Below, piece by piece: positions 1 through 8,400 of a stretch of DNA of 26,574 nucleotides. Below the pieces are notes generated by a model that saw nothing but the letters and a program-made list of their open reading frames with translations, was not told where the DNA came from and searched no databases. Each line of letters starts with the position of its first letter. Position 1 is the first letter of the stretch. This DNA comes from JALYOK01 sp031419835. GTDB lineage: Bacteria > Pseudomonadota > Gammaproteobacteria > Burkholderiales > JALYOK01. The stretch covers positions 1-26,574 of the forward strand of contig JANOLP010000085.1 of the NCBI GenBank assembly GCA_031419835.1, in the 5' to 3' direction. The translations under genes and the position numbers were made by a program.

Positions 1-1886
1 TGTCCGATGCGTTCCGCTGCTTGGCTTTTGTTGCCAAACAGTCGCTTAACTTTATCCTCAATGGCGAGCCGATGCCCCATCGGGAATCGCGCATGAAATA
101 GGTGCAATTTGTCGTTCGGGATATGGTCTTTTAAAGCTTGATAGGCTAAACGCGCTTCAGTAACAGTGTTACGTATCCAGCATACCGCTTTGCCACGCTC
201 AGACACATTAAGAATTTTTTCAACAACCGCTTCCTCGCTGCCTAGCCAAGCTATCTCCACGCGACGCTTGAGGTGGGGGCGGGTTTGGCAGTGATGGTTG
301 TTTACTGTGTTGCAACCAATCTGGGTCGCCAAAGGGTAGCGCATATCGCAAGCAAGTGTTGCTGGTTCTTGTGCAGGAGCTAAACCCTTTTGAAAAGCGC
401 GGACAAATTTTGTGCGTAGAACTGAGGGTAAAGTCGCTGTCAGCACAATCGCACTGCCACCTTGCCTTGCATGAAAGTGCAGCAATCTTTCCAATAAGTG
501 GCTCGTATAGGGATCGTAGGCGTGTGCTTCATCCACCACCAGTACTTTGTATGCAAGACCAAATAATCGCAGTGACTGGTGCTTAACCGGCAATGCCGCC
601 ATCAATGCCTGATCCAGTGTACCCACCCCCACATCAGCGAGTGTCGATTTTTTATGGCTATCCGCCAACCACGCCGCGCATTGCGCGCTGGCTGGGACAT
701 CTTCACCGGATTTATCATGCGGATCATAGGCATCGATTTCGTCTGGCGATTCCGGCAACACGCTGTCAGCAAAACCATCCATCAAATTACGTGCGCCATG
801 CGCCAGTACCAACGAAGGCGTTGCGTCTTGCGCAAACAATCTACGATAGGTTTTGCTGACACGTTCATACATCTGGTTGGCGGTTGCCATGGTAGGCAGG
901 GCAATATATGCCCCCCGCGCCTTGCCTGCGGCCATCAGGCGATTTACCAGAATCAGCGCGGCTTCGGTCTTGCCGGCCCCGGTCACGTCTTCCAGCAAAA
1001 AAAGTTGCGGCTCCTCCAGCAAGGGAACTTCATGGGCATATTGTTGCAAAGGCGTGGGTACTTTTAGGTAATCAAATAATGACTGAGGAGCCAACGCTGG
1101 TGCAGGCATATTAAGCATAAGACCGGATATTTTCACGGCATGGCAGGCTGCCGGTAAAGCAACTTGCATCCAGTATTCGGGTAGCGGCATGGACGCGATG
1201 TGATACTTGAAGAAATTCTGATTTGATCCCAACCAGTCGGCAATCACTGCAAGGCCAGCAAGTTGCCAAGAGTAGGCTTTTATCGCATCACGATGAGCTT
1301 TGGTCAGCTTGGGTAAATTTAGCTTATCAAGTAGGAATAGATCAGCCATCACCTGAGTAAATTGCAGCGCGGTAGCCACATCCTGCGGCAAGAAGCAGTC
1401 AGCGATATCCAGTCCGTTTCCCGCATATTCTTTGGGCGGTTTACCATGATGGCCGACAGTGCTTTTAATCCAATGTTCCCAAAAACTATCGTCTGAATTT
1501 GGTATGCCACATTGCCCGCGCAACTCGATCCAAGCAATCCAGCCAAGTGTATCGTGACGCTCAGAATAAGGTTTAAACAGCTTGGGATTGTGTGCGTCCG
1601 TTACAATCGGCAAATCTGGTCGTAATAACTGGAATGCGCGAGCAAACTTGCCAAGATCATGCAATGCTATAAAGAAAAGCAACAGATTTTTGATTTCATC
1701 TGCCTTTATTCCTAACTCTTTTGCAAGCGGCCTCAAATCATAAATATGGTTATCAACCATTGCTGCCGCCACCGCCGCCACATCCAAGCAGTGGTAAGGC
1801 AGAGGATGAAATTGTGCCCCGGTATCGCTGGCGGGTTTTGCTTTCCCCCAGTATTGAAAAATTCCCGCTTGCTCCAACTTTGGCAT
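1..1886 (-). CDS. cas3: CRISPR-associated nuclease/helicase Cas3 (3' end outside window)
   Basis: This is the helicase-nuclease that degrades target DNA after recognition by a type I CRISPR Cascade complex. The ATG at 1886 is preceded by AGGA at 8 nt, and a stop codon lies in frame just upstream. An N-terminal HD nuclease domain is visible: His27/His32, the HDLGK motif at residues 76-80, GHHG near 145 and DWLGS near 217. The superfamily 2 helicase follows, with Walker A VTGAGKT around 301-307, the DEAH box near 452-455 in the context VVDEAHAYD, and motif III TATLP. Near the left edge the sequence FHARF is typical of the second RecA domain. About 628 codons are visible; Cas3 is usually 750-950 aa, so the C-terminus is missing. 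The HD-first layout and the DEAHAYD motif resemble type I-E, but the subtype is not proven. Other cas genes are expected further left. Confidence 0.93.
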   Translation of the reverse strand, partial: MPKLEQAGIFQYWGKAKPASDTGAQFHPLPYHCLDVAAVAAAMVDNHIYDLRPLAKELGIKADEIKNLLLFFIALHDLGKFARAFQLLRPDLPIVTDAHNPKLFKPYSERHDTLGWIAWIELRGQCGIPNSDDSFWEHWIKSTVGHHGKPPKEYAGNGLDIADCFLPQDVATALQFTQVMADLFLLDKLNLPKLTKAHRDAIKAYSWQLAGLAVIADWLGSNQNFFKYHIASMPLPEYWMQVALPAACHAVKISGLMLNMPAPALAPQSLFDYLKVPTPLQQYAHEVPLLEEPQLFLLEDVTGAGKTEAALILVNRLMAAGKARGAYIALPTMATANQMYERVSKTYRRLFAQDATPSLVLAHGARNLMDGFADSVLPESPDEIDAYDPHDKSGEDVPASAQCAAWLADSHKKSTLADVGVGTLDQALMAALPVKHQSLRLFGLAYKVLVVDEAHAYDPYTSHLLERLLHFHARQGGSAIVLTATLPSVLRTKFVRAFQKGLAPAQEPATLACDMRYPLATQIGCNTVNNHHCQTRPHLKRRVEIAWLGSEEAVVEKILNVSERGKAVCWIRNTVTEARLAYQALKDHIPNDKLHLFHARFPMGHRLAIEDKVKRLFGNKSQAAERIG

Positions 1887-1931
1887 TGCCGATTCCTGTC
1901 AACGACTTGAGTGAACTGCCATTTTGCACGC

Positions 1932-1958
1932 TCTGACTATCAAGACGCGATAGTCAGA
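1932..1958. promoter_or_regulatory. Perfect 10-bp inverted repeat upstream of cas3
   Basis: The arms TCTGACTATC and GATAGTCAGA are separated by 7 bp. The element lies about 46 bp upstream of the cas3 start, in the cas3 leader or promoter zone. It could be an operator for a dimeric regulator or an RNA hairpin in the leader. There is no T-run that would make it an intrinsic terminator. Confidence 0.5.
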
Positions 1959-1984
1959 ACCTAGTCTGGTCACGGACGGTTATA

Positions 1985-2290
1985 TGCGGTTAGCGCTTGG
2001 TTCAAGCGCGCCTTAACGCCGTCCCGCAATGTATCGGGGGATACGACTTAAACCTCCGCCCCATGCCTCATGATATCCATGACAAGCTCTCTTTCATCAC
2101 GGTACGGAATCCGCAACTCATTCCGCCCATCCGTAAGAAATTGCCCGACCTGTCGCGAATGCCAGCTTTCGCCTTGCCGTGCAAGCGCAAGCACCGCCGT
2201 ATCATCGACTCCACAATGAGGATTCGGCAATCGACAGAACGTCATGCGCCGACGCACGCATCGCAGCAACAGATGGCGCGGGAAAATTTT
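1985..2290 (-). pseudogene. Remnant of a WYL-family transcriptional regulator (C-terminal part)
   Basis: The translated minus strand matches the C-terminus of the WYL-type regulator at 3166-3780. Both share the block GQFLTDGR-ELRIPYRD-REL-MD--RHGA, and the DNA is also clearly alike (around 2098-2147 versus 3302-3351). In this copy a TAA at 2059-2057 replaces the residue just after the shared -EV. Beyond the stop, the same frame continues with recognisable homologous sequence (VVSPDTLRDGVKARL versus VISPDALCVAVHGQL). The N-terminal HTH domain is absent, and nothing similar was seen up to the antitoxin gene. It is therefore a truncated, nonsense-mutated relic. WYL regulators often sit beside cas operons, so this may be the former cas regulator. 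Confidence 0.75.
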
Positions 2291-2413
2291 CGTTAGCTAT
2301 TTTGATATTGCATCCTTCACCACGTGCTTTCAATTCGCGACATCACGTTTGATGGTTTCGGTGAAGGGCGGCTAGGAGGTATCGCCGATATAAGAAAAAT
2401 GACTCGTCATGGC

Positions 2414-2710
2414 TTACACGAGTTCGATGCGGAGCGAGCGGCCAACTGCCGTCGCTGCGCGGCGCAAGGTGTCGAGCGTCACCGATTGAATCGACGGATC
2501 AAACAGCCTATCGAGTTGGCGGCGGCTGGTCTTCATCCGCGCGGCCATAGCGCTTTTGGTGAGCCCCTGCTCTTTCATCGCGGCGGCGAGTTGGTCGGCA
2601 ATCATGTCCTTGATCGCGTGATCCTCGCACGCTTCCAGCAAACCCTGCTCTGCAAGGAAATCGTCGAAAGTCTCTTGGCTCACACTGCCTTTCTTACGTT
2701 GCGCCATCAT
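2414..2710 (-). CDS. HTH antitoxin of a type II toxin-antitoxin pair (XRE/HigA-like)
   Basis: This 98-residue protein has a helix-turn-helix in its C-terminal half (around residues 45-90, including LTKSAMAARMKTSRRQLDRL), preceded by an acidic N-terminal helix. Antitoxins of this size are usually encoded just after a Gp49-like/RelE-family toxin, where they neutralise the toxin and repress the shared promoter. Here the ATG at 2710 overlaps the toxin stop codon by 4 bases (ATGA), a sign of translational coupling. A second ATG follows immediately. The frame is intact from start to stop, unlike that of its partner. The HTH protein may still act as a DNA-binding regulator. The exact family name is inferred from motif and context. 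Confidence 0.85.
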   Translation of the reverse strand: MMAQRKKGSVSQETFDDFLAEQGLLEACEDHAIKDMIADQLAAAMKEQGLTKSAMAARMKTSRRQLDRLFDPSIQSVTLDTLRRAATAVGRSLRIELV

Positions 2711-3054
2711 GTCACCTCTCGTTTGCGTTTAAGGGCCAGGGCAATGTCTGCTTGCGGCACCTTCTGCGTCTTCTTGATGAAGCCGTGCAGTAAGATCATG
2801 TGACCCTCGCCCATGCAGAAGATCACCCGCGCAATCCGATTGCTGTCGAGGTCGCTGCGGACTTCCCACATGCCGTGCCCTAGCGGCGCACAGTGGGGAT
2901 GACCGAGCGGCCATCCGAATTCGACTTTCTAATTGTCCTTACCGATCGTGTGACGGTCGGCATTGGACATTTCCAAAATCCATTCGCGCACAGGCTTACG
3001 GCCCGCCGACGTCACATAGAACCGTGCCGACAGTTTTTTTGTGCGATCAATCAT
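2707..3054 (-). pseudogene. Gp49-like / RelE-HigB family toxin gene with internal amber stop
   Basis: Reading from the ATG at 3054, the frame encodes LSARFYVTSAGRKPVREW, the typical start of phage-derived Gp49-like toxins (ribosome-dependent mRNA interferase fold). It then meets TAG at 2931-2929 after 41 codons. The same frame continues without a shift into the expected rest of the family: KVEFGWPLG, PLGHGMWEVRSDL, RIARVIF and LLHGFIKKTQK. It ends at 2707, overlapping the antitoxin start. The full length would be 115 residues, normal for the family. A single nonsense change therefore splits an otherwise well-kept toxin. The gene is probably inactive unless the codon is suppressed. A sequencing error is possible. 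Confidence 0.85.
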
Positions 3055-3065
3055 TGAAAATAGTG

Positions 3066-3079
3066 TGCCAAAATTGGCG
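3066..3079. promoter_or_regulatory. Candidate operator of the toxin-antitoxin operon
   Basis: TGCCAA and TTGGCG form an inverted repeat (one mismatch) around a 2-bp centre, 12 bp upstream of the toxin ATG. TTGCAA boxes lie on either side of the promoter zone, at 3085-3090 and again near 3107-3112. Antitoxins of this kind usually repress their own operon at such a site. The assignment is by position only. Confidence 0.4.
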
Positions 3080-3165
3080 CATTTTTGCAAGTTGTATTTT
3101 GGGACTTTTGCAAACAACAGTGTTCGAAACCATAATCGTTGGAATGCGTATGGCGGTATAGCGGA

Positions 3166-3780
3166 TCATTTGTCTTTTGGTCGATTGTATTGCGCAATCG
3201 CGCGTTGAAGTTGTCCATGCACCGCAACGCAAAGCGCGTCAGGTGAAATTACTTCAACCGCTGCGCCGTGCCGCAAATTGTCCATGATCAATTCTCTATC
3301 ATCACGGTACGGAATCCGCAATTCATACCGCCCATCAGTAAGGAATTGCCCGCTCGGCTCCGGATGCGACCGCTCGTCCGCCACCCAGCGCGCGCGTTCT
3401 GCCGAGAAGCGCAGCACCGCCGTTTTGTTGTTGCCGGCAAAGATGCCGTAGCTGCTGGCGCAGTGGTCATTCAGATCTTTTTCGGAGACATCGTCTGCAT
3501 TTTCGCTCAATTCCGTAACGGATTTGGCTCGGTCGACCGCGAAGCTGCGCAGCCCTGGCAACTCATAGGTACCGCCGTCCGCGGTGGTTTCGTAGTAATA
3601 GCCGTTAGGTTCATCGTCGTGCTTGAGCGGCGCACCGAGAACGTCGCGCAAGATCCGTATCAGCCGGAAGATCGTTGACTCGGAACATTCGAGCTTTCGC
3701 GCTAAGTCCGCGCGGCTGACGGGTACGCGATGTTCGCGCAAGACGTTGTGAAGTTGATAGATGCGATCGAATTTGTCCAC
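3166..3780 (-). CDS. HTH regulator of the WYL/WCX family with apparent internal deletion
   Basis: The N-terminus (residues 1-75) is a DeoR-like winged helix: VSRADLARKLECSESTIFRLIR followed by YELPGL. The C-terminal half (about 78-200) has RSFAVDR, SSYGIFAG, AVLRFSAERARWVADE and PYRDDRELIMDNLRHG, the end of a WYL domain and the WCX extension. Full-length members, as I recall them, run to about 310-330 residues, with a central segment holding the WYL core between these blocks. Here the two blocks are joined directly near residue 77 (about nucleotide 3549), giving only 204 residues in an intact frame. The ATG at 3780 has a GGGAGA ribosome site. Such proteins regulate cas and other defence genes by binding nucleic-acid ligands. 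Without the core, ligand sensing is probably lost while DNA binding could remain. Confidence 0.82.
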   Translation of the reverse strand: MDKFDRIYQLHNVLREHRVPVSRADLARKLECSESTIFRLIRILRDVLGAPLKHDDEPNGYYYETTADGGTYELPGLRSFAVDRAKSVTELSENADDVSEKDLNDHCASSYGIFAGNNKTAVLRFSAERARWVADERSHPEPSGQFLTDGRYELRIPYRDDRELIMDNLRHGAAVEVISPDALCVAVHGQLQRAIAQYNRPKDK

Positions 3781-3956
3781 GGTGTCTCCCTAACATTCGG
3801 ACTTGTCTTGACGCAGCGATTGTGCCGTGCGGTTCTGTGAATTCCGTCCCAGGTCGGTGGTGGGCGGTGCAATAGGTTAAACGAAAAACCGTGGAGCGGG
3901 AATTATTCGACTATTGCTGTACCGACGTTGATGTGATCTAACGCGCGAACGACCAA

Positions 3957-4016
3957 ACCAGGAGCCGCACGGATATTGGCTCGTGGCGCGGCATGCCTGA
4001 AGCGGCAAGCGGGGTA
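3957..4016. repeat. Copy 1 of the dispersed GCATGCCTGA repeat family
   Basis: The segment GGAGCCGCACGGATATTGG, then CTCGTGGCG and GCATGCCTGAAG, recurs with variation at 9643-9710, 12655-12714, 14927-14960 (inverted) and 24650-24719 (inverted). The rest of 3781-4049 shows no gene. Confidence 0.65.
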
Positions 4017-4049
4017 AGCGTCTCGGGCACCCCCGTTAAGAAATTATGC

Positions 4050-5429
4050 CTAGAAGAAATACCTTACTTCGGCGAAGATGCCACGATTTTTATTTTGGCT
4101 TCCATAGGACGTTTTCTCTGACCCGCCAAAATATTCGAATCCGCCGATTAGCTTAATGCTATCGCTGTAGGCGTAGACCATTTTCGGCCGAATTAAATAG
4201 CCGACGCGATTCAGTAGCACGCTGCCGGCAATCTCGCCATCCAGGGTTTCATTGAACCATTTTTTCGCAACGCGCAAAGTCAATCCATATTGTAGTTTGT
4301 CGTATTGATTACTAATGATCGAGTTTTGCACGGCGAACGGTTGTATCGCCGGATTGGAGATGTCCTCGGGATTGGAATAGTGACTAACTCGCCGCGCGAA
4401 CAGTTGCGTGTTGATCGTTAGATTATCTTCGAAAGAACGCTCGACACCAAAGACACCATACCAATGAGAATTTTTGATGTCGGGGTTGCCACCGTCGTTA
4501 TCTTCGGTGCGGGTGTACGCGATTTCCGTGGCGAGGCGATAGGCGCCGAGCGTTGTTGCTGCGTCTGCGCCCAGAACGCGGGGGTGGTTATTGCGAAATT
4601 TCGCGATGAGATCTCCGTTAGTAGCAACGCCGCCAAAACTTATATCCGGCGTTAGCTCAAAGCCATCAAAATAGGAAACCGACCAATCGATAGATTTGCC
4701 CGATTGATCCAGTTTTAGCGCCCATTGGCGCGCGCCGTCAGGCGTATCTTTATCGACCGAAATGCCAGGCTGATCGGGAATCGCAAAGACATGCGAGCGG
4801 AACATCGGTAGCCAGACACCCGTGAGGCTCATCGATGAATTGATATTCCAACTGACTTTGGCTGCGACTGAACCGAATCGATCTTCATCGGTCTCTGGCG
4901 CTAGCAACGTAAAATCACGCGGCGTCAGGTTATCGGTCGGATTGAAACGATCGGCGCGGCCCCAGGCAATGATCTGCTTGCCGAAACGAAAATCCCAATC
5001 GCCGGCACGGCCTTCCACATAAGCTTCACGAAAGCGGCTGGTGTTTTTGCGCGTGTCGAATGGATCTTCTCGATTCCAATGACCTTCAACAAATATTCCC
5101 CAATTGTTGACGAGCTTGCGATCGAGCTTCAGCCAAGCCGAAACATTGGGGATGTGCTTTTCGTCATCGGAGCGGCGATTGGAATACCAATAGGCGCCGC
5201 GCAACGAGCCCGTGATGCCCCAATCGTGGAGTTCTTCTTTCATTCCGGCGAAGCCGGTACGCGGCACATCCGTTTTTACCTCGGGAATCATCGGCGGTCC
5301 GGCAGGAACCATCGGTGGTTCGGCATCTTCCGCGCCGAGCGCGAACGACGCGCCGACGATCATTCCGAGTCCAAACAAACTACGCAGCGCATGTCGAATC
5401 AAGTCGACATAGGAATTAGATATTTGCAC
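4050..5429 (-). CDS. Outer-membrane beta-barrel protein (porin-like, DUF1302-type)
   Basis: After an N-terminal signal peptide (hydrophobic stretch LFGLGMIVGASFALGA), the protein is rich in alternating aromatic and polar beta-strand sequence (GSLRGAYWYSNRR, WGIFVEGHWNRED, DWDFRFGKQIIAWGRADRF). It ends in VRYFF, a terminal Phe typical of outer-membrane barrels recognised by BAM. It is the third gene of an operon, after the permease/LolA-like gene, and may form its outer-membrane channel. I chose the GTG at 5429 (GGAG 4 nt upstream, 14 nt after the permease stop; 459 aa). An ATG at 5480 in the same frame would overlap the permease gene and has a poorly spaced ribosome site. Family membership is inferred from general character; the substrate is unknown. 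Confidence 0.82.
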   Translation of the reverse strand: MQISNSYVDLIRHALRSLFGLGMIVGASFALGAEDAEPPMVPAGPPMIPEVKTDVPRTGFAGMKEELHDWGITGSLRGAYWYSNRRSDDEKHIPNVSAWLKLDRKLVNNWGIFVEGHWNREDPFDTRKNTSRFREAYVEGRAGDWDFRFGKQIIAWGRADRFNPTDNLTPRDFTLLAPETDEDRFGSVAAKVSWNINSSMSLTGVWLPMFRSHVFAIPDQPGISVDKDTPDGARQWALKLDQSGKSIDWSVSYFDGFELTPDISFGGVATNGDLIAKFRNNHPRVLGADAATTLGAYRLATEIAYTRTEDNDGGNPDIKNSHWYGVFGVERSFEDNLTINTQLFARRVSHYSNPEDISNPAIQPFAVQNSIISNQYDKLQYGLTLRVAKKWFNETLDGEIAGSVLLNRVGYLIRPKMVYAYSDSIKLIGGFEYFGGSEKTSYGSQNKNRGIFAEVRYFF

Positions 5430-5442
5430 GGGGCTCCAATCG

Positions 5443-8400
5443 CTATTGTTGTTCCATGTAACGGGTCGTGAAAAAATCATCCTTCACACCGATGTTGAAT
5501 TTGAGGTCGTCAGTATAAATGTGCGTAGTGTGCTCGGTTTGGACATTTTTTACCGTTAACTCGCCCGTTAGCCACTTGCCCTTAGCTGCGTCGACATTCC
5601 TGAAACGTCCAAAGCGAGATTCCTTAACCAATTCGCTTGCTTCGTCGTACTGCATACCCTTGAGAGTAACGAAGTTATCTTTTTGGATCCAGTTGACGCG
5701 CTTAGAATAACCTGAATTGCCCTTGACTGTCGCGTCGCGCGGCAAGGATTCGATGACGTAGGCCATTTTCCCGTCAACTTCTTCCTCTTTGATCAGTTTG
5801 TGGCTCCACTCGTTGACCTTATGGCCGATCACATCGCCGTAGGAAAAGTCGGTTCCGACAAAACTATCTTTTTTATTACTCGACACAAGACGGCGCACTT
5901 TTTTAATGCTGGGCAGGTAAATCCAAATGTCGTCGTCTTTATCGGAATGCTCGCTCAATAACGAGACTGTACCTTTTACGTCGGCTGGCTCAAGAAAGCG
6001 CGTCATGCGCTTGTTGTCGACGCCGTTCGGCTCGAGCTTGGTGACGCCGGCGGTTTTACGTACGCGCTTTTGTCCCGACTTATTCGTCAATGTCATCGTG
6101 GTTTGCGTTGTCGTATCAGCGATTTTTGCAACCATGAAGTTCTTCTCCATGATTTCCACCGGCGTGATCGCATAGGCGGAATTCGATTGACTGACGGCCA
6201 ATACAGCAACGACGGCAACGGCAATGGTAGTCGCCGCAGCGGGGGATAACTTCATAGTCTTAGCTCCATTAAAAATAAATTTCGGTCGGAATTTTAATAC
6301 CAGCGCAGGCATAACGGTCAACGCTGCCGTTACGCTGACTAGCATCGCGGTTCCTATCAGTAGCGCGTTCCACGTGTGCGGATAGTAGCCGCGCGAGAAC
6401 GCTTGCACCGCGTAGCCGCCCGCAACGGCCGAGGCGACGAACAAGCACGCCTTGCCAGCGGTGCGCATTACGTTACGGAAAGCTTGATTTTCGTCGATGC
6501 CTTTGGCTAATTCTTCGCGCAGACGGAACAGCATATAAATGGCGTAGTCCGCGCCAATACCGATCGCCAGTGCCGACGTCAGTGCTGTCGGAACATTTAG
6601 ACGCAATCCGAGCAAACCCATCAAGCCGACGTTAATAATCACCGAGAGCAGCAACGGTGTAATTACCAACAATCCGGCCGCGAGCGAGCGGAACACGAGC
6701 GAGGCGACGACAAATACCACCGACGCGATTTGAACAACGTTCAGGATCTTATCTTTCACAATCACCTCGGTAATCGCCGCACTTTGCGCAACGCTGCCGC
6801 CGACGTTTACCTTGATGTTCGGCGGGAAGGTTTTTTCGGCGAAGGCCTTGGTTTGATCCCAAAACTTGCGCATTTCCAGCGTGCTGTCGCTATGACTAAA
6901 GACCACCATATTGGCCAGGCGATAGTCGTAATCGACGTAAGGATCAAAGTCGCCCGGCTCACCAGACATCGAATACAGCAACAAATATTCCGCAATAGTT
7001 TCCTGCTTATCGGGAATTTTGAAGAACGCCGGATCGTCGCCATTCATGGATTGATTCATGCGCTTAATGAATTCGGCGATCGATATGACCTTGCCGATAT
7101 TCGGTTGTTTGGCGACGAATTCTTGCAGTTGATCCATCGCCTTCAACACTGCTGGATCTTTAATGGCATCGACTTTGTCGCCTTCGATCAACAGATAAAT
7201 GTTGTTGGTACCTGCCATGCGCTCGTTGAGTTTCGCATCGCTTTGCAGCAAGGGCAGTGCCGGATCGAAGTATTTTTTCAGCGAACTTTCGACGGCGAGG
7301 CGGTTCATGCCGAATAGCGCGATGATAACGGCGACACCCGCGACGACGAAGATACGATCACGCTTTGGCCCCAACAAGGTATTGGAATAAAAATTCGTGA
7401 GGCGATCCCAGAAACGCTCTTCACGTTCCATGCGTGCTTCTCTTTCACGCGGTGGGGGTAACACCGAGCGTACCGCCGGAATGAGCGTTAATTCGACAAT
7501 AAGCACGCTCAGAATACCGATGCCGGAGAATATGCCAAACACTTTGATTGAAATAATATCGAACACATACAGCGAGAAAAATCCACACGCTGCTACTAAG
7601 CCCGCCGTGATCATCACCGGGCCAATTTTTAGAATCGAATCGGTCACCGCTTGGCGGCTGGCTTGAATCGATTGGCTACTGGCGAGACGGTAAGGGCGAA
7701 TCCAATAGCAATAAACCCATGGCAGCAATGCAAGCAAAATAGAAAGCGGCATCCAAGGCCCGGCCGGCGCGCCTTGCCAGGCGAAGTAAGCATAAGGAAG
7801 CGCGCACAAAATCCAAATGCCGATCCACGCCAAACGATTCGACGAACTATTCGGCGAAATTGCCGGCAACCCAACAGCCGCTTCTGGCGATGGATTTAAG
7901 CGGTTGTATTCTTCGTAATAGCGCTTGAGCATCTGCACGGCGTGCCCGGCGCCGACCGCCAAAATTAGGATCGGCGTCGACATATTAAATATATCGAGTG
8001 GCACGTCTGCTAATCCCATGAAACCTTTGCTCCACTCGACCGCGACTAGTGGTGTGAGCAACGGCAGGATCAATCCCTGGATGGTGCGGAAGGCTTCATA
8101 GTGAATGAGTCCGATAATCACCAGTGCAGCGAGCAACATCCACTTCATGCGTCCGGAATACTTCTCGATCATTGCCAAGAACGCGGGATAGCCGGTCACC
8201 GCGATGTCGACGCTATCGTCTCTTTCCTTGTCAGCGATCGCATTGATCTTTGCGGCGATGTATGAGAATCCGCCCATTTTTTGTTTCTTTTCTTCCGGCC
8301 TGGCATCGCGGACTTCGGCAAGGATCGTGATGGTTTTCCAGTCGTTTGAAACGACGGAATTCATGTACGCCGTATTGCGCTGCAGTGCCTTCTTTAACTC

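Noticed and set aside
1..1936. Plus-strand open frames in this stretch (for example 579-1067)
   Set aside because: They are antisense to the cas3 frame, which shows all expected Cas3 motifs.
4464..5471. Plus-strand frames opposite the outer-membrane protein gene
   Set aside because: They are antisense shadows; the minus-strand frame has a signal peptide, beta-strand pattern and terminal Phe.
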